DNA of 64,000 nt from Jiulongibacter sp. (lineage in GTDB: Bacteria > Bacteroidota > Bacteroidia > Cytophagales > Spirosomataceae): the NCBI GenBank assembly GCA_024645245.1, contig JAHEBN010000003.1, positions 1 through 64,000 of the forward strand. Reading direction: 5' to 3'. Shown piece by piece: positions 42,342 to 51,061 of this stretch; within the stretch, counting starts at the first letter, position 1, and each line of letters opens with the position of its first letter. A model generated the notes under the pieces. The model did no database searches, had not been told where the DNA came from, and saw nothing but the letters and a program-made list of their open reading frames with translations. A program made the translations under genes and the position numbers.

Positions 42342-44606
42342 TCAGGCATTATCATTCTTGTTTCTGGATACCTTATCTATACCATCAATTCCTTTTAGTC
42401 GGTTAATTAACAGGTCAAGGTGTTTCGTGTCATAAACATAAAGTTTGATACTTCCCTCAAACAAGCCGTCGAAAGTATCTACACTCAGGCCACGCATATT
42501 TATATGTAATTCGTTTGAAATTACTTTGCTAATATCTTGTATCATGCCTACCCGATCGATTCCGGTTAATAAAATTGTTACCAGATAAGACTGATCCAAT
42601 TGAGATGTCCAACGGGCTTTTATTACCCTGTTTCCGTAATTTGAAAGTAACTGAAGAGCATTTGAACAATTGGTGCGATGTATTTTAATGCCTTCATTTA
42701 CTGTTAGAAAACCAAAAATATCATCACCCGGGATTGGACTACAGCATCGAGATAATGTATAATCTATTTGCTGCATATCATCTCCAATCAAAATAGTATC
42801 ATTTCCATGCGACTTTTTAATGGCTTTTTCGAAACTTTTGGCATCCTTTAAATCCCTGTCTTCAATAATGACTTTTGATTGACGCGATTTGGCTGCTTCC
42901 CTTTCTGACTTGAATCGCTTTATTTCATCCGGATTTATATATCCTTTACCAAAAGAATAGTATAAATCATTGTAATCTTTCTTATTAAAATAGGCCCTTA
43001 TCTGATTATGAGTTTCCAGTGTATTTTCAATACCTAATATTTTAAGTTTCTTAATAATTACTTCTTTTCCGTCAGATACATATACTTTATTTTCCTCTTT
43101 CAGGAGGTCTTTAATTCGGGCTCTTGCTTTGGTGGTTACCACAAATCGCAACCAATCTTCCGAAGGTTTTTGATTTTTGGTAGTTAAAATTTCGACCTGA
43201 TCACCATTTTGCAAAACATGGTTTATGGGTGCCAGATGACTATTTATTTTTCCTGCAGTACATTTTTTGCCAATTTCTGTATGAATGTCAAATGCAAAAT
43301 CCAGAACTGTTGCCCCTTTTCTAAGTACTTTTAAATCGCCTTTCGGAGTAAAAATGAAAACCTCTTCGTTGTAAAGGTTGCTTCTGAAATCTTCAATAAA
43401 CTCTATGGCCGAGTGGTCTTTTGACTCCAAAGTTTCCCTCACCTGGTTAAGCCACATATCCAATGGCTTGTTCAATCCGGTATTGTTTCCTTTGTATTTC
43501 CAATGTGCAGCATAGCCCCTTTCAGCTATTTCATCCATTCTTTCGGAGCGTATCTGCACTTCAACCCAAACCCCGGTATGACTCATAACAGTGGTATGAA
43601 GAGATTCGTATCCATTGGATCGTGGAGTTGAAATCCAATCTTTTAGACGATCCGGATTTGGCTGATATTCATCTGTTACAATCGAATACGCCTGCCAGCA
43701 TGAAGCCTTTTCTTTTTCGGGCTGATCTAAAGGGATATCTTTTATTATAATTCTGATAGCAAAAAGATCATAGATATTTTCGAAACTGGTATTTTGCATT
43801 TTCATCTTATTCCAAATGGAATAGATATGCTTTGGTCTACCTTTGATGTAGAAATTTAGTTTCGCGTCTTTTAATCGGCGTGCAATTGGTCGCATGAACC
43901 GATCTATAAATTTTTCCCGAAGATCTTTGCTGCTTTTTAATTTCTGGGCAATATCCCGGTAGATTTCCGGCTCACTGTATTTCAGATAAAGGTCTTCCAA
44001 TTCTGATTTTATTTGATACAAACCGAGGCGATGAGCAAGTGGTGCGTAAATGTAAATGGTTTCATGAGCAATTTTGAGTTGCGAATTGCGAGCCATACTT
44101 TCCAAAGTACGCATATTGTGCAATCTATCGGCCAGTTTTATTAAGATTACCCGTACATCTTCAGAAAGGGTAAGTAACATTTTACGGAAATTTTCGGCCT
44201 GAGCAGATTGGCTTTGTTCGAAGTTTTCGGCGATTTTGGTTAACCCATCAATGATTCTGGCCACTTTAGGTCCGAAATCGCGACGCACATCTTTTAAAGT
44301 AAGCTCAGTATCTTCAACTACATCGTGTAAAAGTGCACAGATTATGGAAGTTGGACCAAGGCCTATCTCCTCCACACAAATCAATGCGACATCAAGCGGA
44401 TGATAGATATATGGCTCACCCGATTTTCTTCGCATTTCTTTATGGGCATCCATAGAAATATCGAAAGCCTTTCGGATCTGCTTCATATCATCTCCTTTGA
44501 TGTAAGGATTGGCCAGTTTTAGTATTTTTTTATACCTTTTTCGGATTTCCTTTTTCTCATCTTCCGAGTAATATTCTTTTTTCTCAGTTTCACTTGCCAC
44601 TATCAC
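42342..44606 (-). CDS. RelA/SpoT (p)ppGpp synthetase/hydrolase
   Basis: Alarmone enzyme of 754 aa. Domains in order: HD hydrolase (YIYHPLDVAL, LLHDVVEDTELT), synthetase (FAIRIIIKDIP, RSNGYESLHTTVM), TGS (FIFTPKGDLKVLRKGATVLDFAF), a helical/zinc-finger-like region (CCSPIPGDDIFG) and a C-terminal ACT domain. The HDxxED motif is intact, so both synthesis and hydrolysis are likely. The start is a GTG (44604-44606) followed by IVASETEKKEYY, consistent with the -7 element upstream; another in-frame GTG follows two codons later. Confidence 0.94.
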   Translation of the reverse strand: MIVASETEKKEYYSEDEKKEIRKRYKKILKLANPYIKGDDMKQIRKAFDISMDAHKEMRRKSGEPYIYHPLDVALICVEEIGLGPTSIICALLHDVVEDTELTLKDVRRDFGPKVARIIDGLTKIAENFEQSQSAQAENFRKMLLTLSEDVRVILIKLADRLHNMRTLESMARNSQLKIAHETIYIYAPLAHRLGLYQIKSELEDLYLKYSEPEIYRDIAQKLKSSKDLREKFIDRFMRPIARRLKDAKLNFYIKGRPKHIYSIWNKMKMQNTSFENIYDLFAIRIIIKDIPLDQPEKEKASCWQAYSIVTDEYQPNPDRLKDWISTPRSNGYESLHTTVMSHTGVWVEVQIRSERMDEIAERGYAAHWKYKGNNTGLNKPLDMWLNQVRETLESKDHSAIEFIEDFRSNLYNEEVFIFTPKGDLKVLRKGATVLDFAFDIHTEIGKKCTAGKINSHLAPINHVLQNGDQVEILTTKNQKPSEDWLRFVVTTKARARIKDLLKEENKVYVSDGKEVIIKKLKILGIENTLETHNQIRAYFNKKDYNDLYYSFGKGYINPDEIKRFKSEREAAKSRQSKVIIEDRDLKDAKSFEKAIKKSHGNDTILIGDDMQQIDYTLSRCCSPIPGDDIFGFLTVNEGIKIHRTNCSNALQLLSNYGNRVIKARWTSQLDQSYLVTILLTGIDRVGMIQDISKVISNELHINMRGLSVDTFDGLFEGSIKLYVYDTKHLDLLINRLKGIDGIDKVSRNKNDNA

Positions 44607-44642
44607 CGGTCTGCTTTATTGGGTATGTTGAATTATTTCAGT

Positions 44643-44650
44643 CAAAATTA
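44643..44650 (-). promoter_or_regulatory. -7 promoter element of the RelA/SpoT gene
   Basis: Reverse-strand TAATTTTG matches TAnnTTTG, about 33 nt of leader before the GTG start. Confidence 0.5.
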
Positions 44651-44764
44651 AAGATAGTATAAATAATTAACCTCATTGATTAAAAGGAATATTTACTTTA
44701 AAAACGATTTTTAGGCTCAATTGTGTGATTAGGAAAAAAAAATATAAAATTTTACAGAACTTTA

Positions 44765-44795
44765 TTGTTCATAAATTTTTCATCAATTAACTTTG
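44765..44795 (+). promoter_or_regulatory. Promoter of tRNA-Leu
   Basis: TTG at 44765-44767 and TAACTTTG at 44788-44795, separated by 20 nt, match both the -33 and -7 elements of Bacteroidota housekeeping promoters. This is the most complete promoter seen in the window. Confidence 0.65.
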
Positions 44796-44839
44796 CACCC
44801 CGATTCAGACAGAGCATATCAGAATCGTAGCTTTTAGAT

Positions 44840-44921
44840 GCGGGCGTGGCGGAACTGGTAGACGTGCTAGACTTAGGATCTAGTGCCGCAAGGCGTGGGG
44901 GTTCGATTCCCTCCGCCCGTA
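44840..44921 (+). tRNA. tRNA-Leu, anticodon UAG
   Basis: The acceptor stem GCGGGCG pairs with CGCCCGT, with one G-U pair, followed by discriminator A. The D-arm region GGCGGAACTGGTAGACG, the anticodon loop CTTAGGA with anticodon TAG, a variable arm of class II size and the T-arm GGGTTCGATTCC are all recognisable, as expected for leucine tRNAs. CCA is not encoded. It reads CUA and other CUN leucine codons. It has its own promoter and a terminator 9 nt beyond its end. Confidence 0.95.
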
Positions 44922-44929
44922 CATAACAA

Positions 44930-44964
44930 CCCTCCGGAAAGACATCTATCTGGAGGGTTTTTTA
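44930..44964 (+). terminator. Terminator after tRNA-Leu
   Basis: CCCTCCGGA (44930-44938) pairs with TCTGGAGGG (44949-44957) with one G-T pair, followed by a T-run. Confidence 0.85.
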
Positions 44965-44992
44965 ATTTAATGAATATCCCAAAAAAGCGTTA

Positions 44993-46339
44993 ATGGAAAC
45001 AACATTTGAAAAACTATCGGCTACATTAGGTAATTTAAAAGTACAGATATCACAAGCCGATTATCAGCCGGAAGTAGATAAAAAAATTAAAGAATATGCC
45101 AAAACTGCACGCGTGAAGGGTTTTCGTCCAGGTCATGTACCTTTAGGATATATCAAAAAACTTTACGGTAAAAGCTTAATGGTGGATGAGGTAATAAAGT
45201 CAGTGAGTAATACGGTCAACAGCTACATTGCCGATAACAAAATTAAAGCTGTGGGTGATCCATTGCCCACTGCCGAATCATTAAATCTTGACTGGGACAA
45301 TAACACGGATTTTACATTTGAGTATGAAGTAGGAATGGCCTCTGATTTTGACGCGGATCTCGATAAAATACCTGCTATTGAAACTTTTGAAATTGAGCCT
45401 GACGAAGAACAAGTTTCCAAAGCCTTGGAAGATATTCAAAAGAGATATGGTAAAGATGCGGAAATAGAAGAAGCTGAAGACGGGGATTTGGTTTTTGGTG
45501 AAATAGTACAGGAAAGTTCAGCGTTTACTTCAAACATCGGTATCCCAACAGATAAACTTAAAGAAAATTCTAAAAAACTTTTTAAGGGGTTGGAAAAAGG
45601 TAGTTCTCTTACCATTGATATTCAATCACTATTCGATACTACAAAGGATTTGGGTTTTGCAATTGGTAAATCAGATGAAGAAGCTGCTTCTTTACAAGGC
45701 GATTTCGTTTTGACTGTAAACAGGATTAGTAGAAATGAGCCGGCTGAGTTGAACCAGGAGCTTTTTGATCAGGTACTTGGAGAAGGCAAAGTAGATAATC
45801 TGGATGATTTTAAAAAAGAAGTAAAGTCTTTAATTGCAGAGAATTACTCACGTGAAACACAGTATTTACTGGAGTACGATGTGGAAAAAGCTTTGTTTGA
45901 AAATATTTCCATAGAATTGCCAGATGAGTTTTTGAAAAAATGGCTGCTGCAAGTTAACGAGGGTAAATTTACAGAAGAAGAAATTGAGAAAGATTACGAG
46001 GCATTTGCGAAAGGTTTAAGACTCGATCTAATTAAAAGTGAAATTGCCGGGAAAAACGATTTGAAAGTGGAATATCCGGATGTTTTGGAAGAAGTGAAAT
46101 CTGAAATTAAAAATTATTTCGGGTCGCAGGGTGCCATGCAGGGAATGGATGATTTTATAGAGCAAATGGCGAAAAAGCAACTTTCAGAAAATAAGAACGA
46201 TGCGTTTAAAAACTATTTCAACAAAGCTTATGGCCGCAAGGTGATTGAATTTGCCAAATCAAAAGTTGCTGTGAAAAAACAAACAGTGAAAGTTGATGAA
46301 TTTAATAAAATAGCATCAGAGAAATATCAGGCTGCTTAA
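44993..46339 (+). CDS. tig: Trigger factor
   Basis: Ribosome-associated chaperone of 448 aa. The ribosome-binding N-domain contains the signature region RVKGFRPGHVPLGYIKKLYG (the loop that docks near L23). A divergent central PPIase domain (EEAEDGDLVFGEIVQ) follows, then the long helical substrate-cradle domain. The N-terminal FRxGxxP motif is typical. Together with clpP and clpX it forms the tig-clpP-clpX order found in many bacteria. It starts about 29 nt after the tRNA-Leu terminator. Confidence 0.9.
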   Translation: METTFEKLSATLGNLKVQISQADYQPEVDKKIKEYAKTARVKGFRPGHVPLGYIKKLYGKSLMVDEVIKSVSNTVNSYIADNKIKAVGDPLPTAESLNLDWDNNTDFTFEYEVGMASDFDADLDKIPAIETFEIEPDEEQVSKALEDIQKRYGKDAEIEEAEDGDLVFGEIVQESSAFTSNIGIPTDKLKENSKKLFKGLEKGSSLTIDIQSLFDTTKDLGFAIGKSDEEAASLQGDFVLTVNRISRNEPAELNQELFDQVLGEGKVDNLDDFKKEVKSLIAENYSRETQYLLEYDVEKALFENISIELPDEFLKKWLLQVNEGKFTEEEIEKDYEAFAKGLRLDLIKSEIAGKNDLKVEYPDVLEEVKSEIKNYFGSQGAMQGMDDFIEQMAKKQLSENKNDAFKNYFNKAYGRKVIEFAKSKVAVKKQTVKVDEFNKIASEKYQAA

Positions 46340-46354
46340 TATATGAAATTTATG

Positions 46355-46389
46355 AAATAGTCAGGCATTAAGGCCTGACTATTTTTATT
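46355..46389 (+). terminator. Terminator between tig and clpP
   Basis: AAATAGTCAGGC (46355-46366) pairs perfectly with GCCTGACTATTT (46373-46384) across a 6-nt loop, followed by T-rich sequence. Thus tig and clpP are at least partly separate units. Confidence 0.85.
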
Positions 46390-46454
46390 TAAGACTAATG
46401 GCTTGAAACCAGTTTGAATCAATTGTTGTTTAACCCTAAAACAATAAATACAAT

Positions 46455-47126
46455 ATGCATTTTGGAGAAGAATTTAGAAAATATGCTGTAAAGCACCGTG
46501 GAATCAGTGGTCTCACTTTTGACGACTACATGACGCACAATGTAGAAAACATGACACCCAATATTATCGAAGAACGTCCTATGCGTTTTGCCGCTATAGA
46601 TGTATTTTCGAGATTGATCATGGATCGCATAATATTTTTGGGTCAGGGTGTTGACGATATGGTGGCCAATATTGTGGTTGCTCAATTGCTTTTTTTAGAA
46701 TCGGTTGATTCTAAAAAGGATATTTTGATGTATATCAACAGTCCGGGGGGCTCTGTATATGCCGGTTTGGGCATGTACGATACCATGCAGTATGTGAAAC
46801 CAGAAGTTGCTACTATTTGTACATCATTGGCTGCTTCCATGGGTGCAGTTTTGCTTGCCGGTGGTGCAAAAGGTAAACGTTCGGCTTTACCACATGCACG
46901 TGTAATGATTCACCAACCTTCTGGCGGTACCCAAGGTAAGTCTACCGATATGGAGATTACTGTTAAGCAAATTATTGAATTAAGAAAAGAACTTTACGAA
47001 ATCCTGGCAAATCATACAGGACAACCTTTCGATGTAATCGAAGCTGATTCAGAGCGTGATAAATGGATGAAAGCTGAAGAAGCCAAAGAATACGGCTTAA
47101 TTGATGAAGTTTTATATCGCGTTTAA
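46455..47126 (+). CDS. clpP: ATP-dependent Clp protease proteolytic subunit
   Basis: Tetradecameric serine protease that works with ClpX. The 223-aa protein has the catalytic Ser in AASMGAVLL, the His in [11 protein letters not shown] and the later Asp in the [21 protein letters not shown] region, plus the [18 protein letters not shown] loop. An N-terminal propeptide-like stretch of about 30 residues precedes [10 protein letters not shown]. It lies 71 nt before clpX. Confidence 0.96.
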   Translation: MHFGEEFRKYAVKHRGISGLTFDDYMTHNVENMTPNIIEERPMRFAAIDVFSRLIMDRIIFLGQGVDDMVANIVVAQLLFLESVDSKKDILMYINSPGGSVYAGLGMYDTMQYVKPEVATICTSLAASMGAVLLAGGAKGKRSALPHARVMIHQPSGGTQGKSTDMEITVKQIIELRKELYEILANHTGQPFDVIEADSERDKWMKAEEAKEYGLIDEVLYRV

Positions 47127-47197
47127 TTTTTACAGGGTTAAGTTAGAGTTTTAATAAAGCCCTGATTTTGTTATTTTTGAATATTAAATAGTAATCG

Positions 47198-48457
47198 ATG
47201 TCTTATAAGGAGCCCTTTTGTTCATTTTGTGGCAGGAAAAAAGCAGAAGTAGATTTATTGCTTTCTGGTACCGAAGGCCACATTTGTAACCATTGTATAA
47301 TTCAGGGTCATGATCTTGTTCAACAAGAACTTTTCGGAATTAATTCTAAAGAGAAGGATAAGAAAAAGAAGAAAAAAGATCTTCCAAAATTTGAACTAAG
47401 GCCTCCAATCGAATTAAAAAATTACCTGGATGATTACATTATCGGGCAGGATGAGGCAAAAAAGGTTCTATGCGTGGCTGTATATAATCACTATAAAAGG
47501 CTTATGCAGGCAACTACCACAGACGAGGTAAATATTGAAAAATCAAATATTATAATGGTGGGTGAAACAGGCACCGGGAAAACCTATCTGGCTAAAACTA
47601 TTGCCAGAATGCTTCAAGTACCATTTGCCATTGCTGATGCCACCGTACTTACCGAAGCAGGATATGTGGGTGAAGATGTAGAAAGTATTTTAACCAGGCT
47701 ACTTCAATCTGCGGACTATAATGTTGAGCTTGCTGAACGTGGAATTGTTTATATAGATGAAGTAGATAAGATTGCCCGTAAATCTGATAACCCCTCTATT
47801 ACCCGTGATGTAAGCGGTGAAGGTGTACAGCAAGGGCTTCTGAAGCTTTTAGAAGGGTCAACCGTTGGTGTACCACCTCAGGGTGGAAGAAAGCATCCAG
47901 ATCAGCCTTTGGTGCAAATCAATACTGAAAATGTTCTTTTCATTTGTGGAGGTGCTTTTGATGGTATCGAAAGACATATTGCCAAAAGAATTAATAAAGC
48001 ACCGATCGGATTCTCGATTGATAATAAATCGAAGGATAAAGTGGATCAAAATCTACTTAAATACGTGACTCAGCAAGATCTTAAATCTTTCGGATTAATT
48101 CCTGAGCTTATTGGTCGGTTGCCTTTGCTTACATATTTAAATCCATTGGATAAAAATACACTAAAAAAAATATTGACCGAACCCAAGAATTCATTGGTGA
48201 AGCAATACAAGAAACTTTTCAAAATGGAAGGTATTGACCTTGTTTTTGAAGAAGACGCCTTAGACTTTATTGTGGAGCAAGCGGTTGAATATAAACTGGG
48301 TGCCCGGGGTTTAAGATCAATCTGCGAATTGATCATGACAGATGCCATGTTTGAACTGCCTTCGGAGAAAAATGTTAAGGAGTTTAGTATTACATTAGAT
48401 TATGCAAAAAGTAAATTCGAAGGTTCTTCTTTTTATGAATTAAAAATGGTCGCCTGA
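47198..48457 (+). CDS. clpX: ATP-dependent Clp protease ATP-binding subunit
   Basis: AAA+ unfoldase of 419 aa that feeds substrates to ClpP. The N-terminal zinc-binding domain has Cys8, Cys11, Cys30 and Cys33 ([14 protein letters not shown]). The ATPase has Walker [11 protein letters not shown], Walker [12 protein letters not shown], pore loop region [11 protein letters not shown] and sensor motifs LGARGLRSI. The IGF tripeptide ([10 protein letters not shown]) is the loop that docks on ClpP, confirming partnership with the upstream gene. A strong terminator follows. Confidence 0.97.
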   Translation: MSYKEPFCSFCGRKKAEVDLLLSGTEGHICNHCIIQGHDLVQQELFGINSKEKDKKKKKKDLPKFELRPPIELKNYLDDYIIGQDEAKKVLCVAVYNHYKRLMQATTTDEVNIEKSNIIMVGETGTGKTYLAKTIARMLQVPFAIADATVLTEAGYVGEDVESILTRLLQSADYNVELAERGIVYIDEVDKIARKSDNPSITRDVSGEGVQQGLLKLLEGSTVGVPPQGGRKHPDQPLVQINTENVLFICGGAFDGIERHIAKRINKAPIGFSIDNKSKDKVDQNLLKYVTQQDLKSFGLIPELIGRLPLLTYLNPLDKNTLKKILTEPKNSLVKQYKKLFKMEGIDLVFEEDALDFIVEQAVEYKLGARGLRSICELIMTDAMFELPSEKNVKEFSITLDYAKSKFEGSSFYELKMVA

Positions 48458-48479
48458 TTATAACAAATTTTAATATTTC

Positions 48480-48525
48480 GGCGTTGGTTAGTGTATTCTA
48501 TAGCTAACCAACGCCTATTTTTTTT
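48480..48525 (+). terminator. Terminator after clpX, ending at the next ATG
   Basis: GGCGTTGGTTAG (48480-48491) pairs perfectly with CTAACCAACGCC (48504-48515). Eight T residues (48518-48525) follow and run straight into the ATG of the next gene. Confidence 0.88.
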
Positions 48526-49059
48526 ATGCGAATTTTCCCAATTCTGTTTTTGACATTTCTGATTTCTTCTTGTAAAACAAATTATGCCTTATTCCAACCC
48601 GGAAGTAGTTTTTCAAATGGGATAGAATATCACGAGTCCAGAAAGAAAATTGAAGTGGATAAACTTTCGGGAAAAGCGGCAGGTTTTGAAATTACCAAAC
48701 CAATTGTAGCGGAGGTTAAATTCAGAAAGTTTAGTTTTCCACCTCTATTACCTAAAAGTTATCGCAGAACAAATGAAAATCGAAAGCGAGTTTCTGATTT
48801 CAAAAATTTACCACCAGGCGGTACAAAACTTTTTCAAAAAAAGCAAACCACTAAAAAGAAGAAAAAGCCCAATAACCGATTCAGGAAAATTAGCAGTAAT
48901 GTTTTTATAGGGATAGTATTTTTAGGGATTGCCATTGGACTTGCACTTTTGAATTTGGAAGGACTTTCGATTTTATTTGGGATAGCATCTGTATTATTCT
49001 TATTTTTTGGACTGAAAAAGGTTTTCAAGCGAAAAAGGTTCAAAAATATTTTTAAATAA
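48526..49059 (+). CDS. Lipoprotein of unknown function with two C-terminal membrane helices
   Basis: A 177-aa protein with a lipobox ending at Cys16 (FLISSC), which fixes the start at 48526. The middle is basic and polar with a Lys-run (KKQTTKKKKK). Two hydrophobic segments near the end (IGIVFLGIAIGLALL and ILFGIASVLFLFFGL) precede a basic tail (KKVFKRKRFKNIFK). No family is recognised. Its stop overlaps the next ATG as TAATG, so it is coupled to the hydrolase. The start codon sits directly on the clpX terminator, so its own promoter is unclear. Confidence 0.75.
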   Translation: MRIFPILFLTFLISSCKTNYALFQPGSSFSNGIEYHESRKKIEVDKLSGKAAGFEITKPIVAEVKFRKFSFPPLLPKSYRRTNENRKRVSDFKNLPPGGTKLFQKKQTTKKKKKPNNRFRKISSNVFIGIVFLGIAIGLALLNLEGLSILFGIASVLFLFFGLKKVFKRKRFKNIFK

Positions 49060-49781
49060 TGCAGGTAGTACTTCTTCATGGTTTTGGCGAAAACGCCGGT
49101 ATATGGGATAGCCTAATTCCACTTTTACCCGATAATTTTGAATATATAACCCCCGATTATTCCCGAATCACTTTTTGTCAAACTATAGATGAGTATGCAG
49201 AATGGTTGCATTCTGAAATAGAAGAAAGGAAAATTACCCGGTTTATATTAATAGGACATTCTATGGGTGGGTATATTTCCATGGCTTATGCTGCCAAATT
49301 CAAAGGATATTTGGCTGGTTTGGGTCTATTTCATTCTACTACTTATGCAGATAGCGAGGAGAAAAAATCAAAAAGAGATAAGACCGTTACATTTTTAGAA
49401 AAATTTGGAACAGCAACTTTTATTGAAGGTTTTCTACCTAATATATACAGCCTTGATTTTCAACGTAAAAATTCAGTTTACATACAAAAACAATTAGTTG
49501 AGAATAAGCAAATACCTGCCCAAGCTTTAATTACGGCAACTATCGCAATGAAAATGCGTGTCGATACCCGTAAAGTCCTGGCAAGTCTGGATTTCCCAGT
49601 TTTGATGATAATCGGTAAAAAAGATGAGTTTGTAAGCTATTCAGATTCGCTGGAACAACTTACAATAATCAAGCACCCACATGTTCTTATACAAGATCAT
49701 GTGGCACATGGTGGTATGATGGAATCACCGAAGGCTGTTTCAGCTGTAATTACCTCCTTTTTAATTGAATCTGAGAAGTAA
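49059..49781 (+). CDS. Alpha/beta hydrolase
   Basis: A 240-aa protein starting straight into the fold with VVLLHGFGENAGIWD (oxyanion HGF), then the nucleophile elbow GHSMGG, the acidic residue region LMIIGKKDEFV and the catalytic His in DHVAHGGMMESP. This is the layout of small esterases and related enzymes such as BioH or MenH; the substrate is unknown. It is coupled to the upstream lipoprotein and its stop abuts the rodA stop with no base between. Confidence 0.88.
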   Translation: MQVVLLHGFGENAGIWDSLIPLLPDNFEYITPDYSRITFCQTIDEYAEWLHSEIEERKITRFILIGHSMGGYISMAYAAKFKGYLAGLGLFHSTTYADSEEKKSKRDKTVTFLEKFGTATFIEGFLPNIYSLDFQRKNSVYIQKQLVENKQIPAQALITATIAMKMRVDTRKVLASLDFPVLMIIGKKDEFVSYSDSLEQLTIIKHPHVLIQDHVAHGGMMESPKAVSAVITSFLIESEK

Positions 49782-51059
49782 TTATTTCACTTTGAAACTC
49801 CGGTGTGCCTCCAGTTTAAGGAAAATAAATAACAGAATAGTAAATGACCATAGAGAAGATCCCCCATAGCTTACAAGTGGCAGGGGAATCCCAATAACCG
49901 GCATAAGTCCGATTGTCATGCCGATATTGACCAGCAGGTGAAAAAACAAAATTGAAGCTACGGAATACCCATAGACCCGCGAGAATTTATTTCTTTGTAA
50001 CTCAGCCAGAGTAATTATTCTCCATAGTAGAGCCAGATATATACTTATTAGTATAAAACTGCCCAAAAATCCCCATTCTTCGCCTATTGTACAGAAAATG
50101 AAGTCGGTAGACTGTTCTGGTACAAAGTCAAACTTTGTTTGGGTTCCTTGCAAATACCCTTTGCCTATAAATCCACCAGATCCAATGGCAATTTTTGATT
50201 GGGTTACATTCCAGCCTGCACCTAAGGGATCAGAATCCGGGTTTACTAATATCTGAATTCGTTTTTGCTGATGTGGCTGTAAAATATGATTGATAAAGAA
50301 ATTTACACCTAATGAAAAAGTTGCAAACAAAGCGAAGAGCCCAAGCATTCGGTAGAGGTTTTGACGGGTGCGTTCGTATCTTTTTAAGAACAAATACCAT
50401 ACCGCTGCCGCAAAAAATCCTATTCCTATAATCACCGACCATGCAGGGAAAAGAAGAGTAAGTATAAGTAATCCGATAAAAGATAGTAATAGAATTGGAT
50501 AAATGGCAGGTAATCCTTCCCGATAAAAAACAACCATAAATGCCGCAAAAGTAAGAGCAGAACCTGTTTCTTTTTGAAGAATAATAATTATCGGCGGTAT
50601 CATTACAATGGCCGCTGCTTTCCAGGCATCTTTAAATTTTGTGATATTCACACCTTGCGTGCTCAGGTATCGGGCAAGTGCCAAGGCAGTTGCGGTTTTT
50701 GCAAATTCCGCAGGTTGAAGGGAGAAAATCCCCAATTTAATCCAGGAATGCGAACCTTTGATGTCACTTCCAATAAAAATAGTGGCAATTAAGAGCAGAA
50801 TCATAAAACCATAAAACAAATAGGCAAAAGAATCATAGATTTTATATTCCAGAAAAAGGATAAACATAACTATGATGAACGATAAAATCATGAAAAGTAA
50901 TTGCCGGCCTGCATTGTGAGCCATGGAATATAAGGGAATTGGGTCCTCTACATTGTAAACAGCGGCATATATATTGAAGAAACCAACAATCAGAAGTGCT
51001 AAATAAAGCACAACAGTGAGCCAATCGATTCCGGATTTAATATTTATTTCGTTAGCCAT
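49782..51059 (-). CDS. rodA: Rod shape-determining SEDS protein RodA
   Basis: Peptidoglycan glycosyltransferase of the SEDS family (FtsW/RodA) with about ten membrane helices in 425 aa. Motifs: HSWIKLGIFSLQPAEFAKTA, the LQKETGSAL loop, KFDFVPEQSTDFIFCTIGEEWG and GIPLPLVSYGGSS. Together with PBP2 it builds the side wall. It lies 2 nt after mrdA, which supports RodA rather than FtsW. There is no terminator at its end; the hydrolase gene converges without a gap. Confidence 0.94.
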   Translation of the reverse strand: MANEINIKSGIDWLTVVLYLALLIVGFFNIYAAVYNVEDPIPLYSMAHNAGRQLLFMILSFIIVMFILFLEYKIYDSFAYLFYGFMILLLIATIFIGSDIKGSHSWIKLGIFSLQPAEFAKTATALALARYLSTQGVNITKFKDAWKAAAIVMIPPIIIILQKETGSALTFAAFMVVFYREGLPAIYPILLLSFIGLLILTLLFPAWSVIIGIGFFAAAVWYLFLKRYERTRQNLYRMLGLFALFATFSLGVNFFINHILQPHQQKRIQILVNPDSDPLGAGWNVTQSKIAIGSGGFIGKGYLQGTQTKFDFVPEQSTDFIFCTIGEEWGFLGSFILISIYLALLWRIITLAELQRNKFSRVYGYSVASILFFHLLVNIGMTIGLMPVIGIPLPLVSYGGSSLWSFTILLFIFLKLEAHRSFKVK

Positions 51060-51061
51060 TT

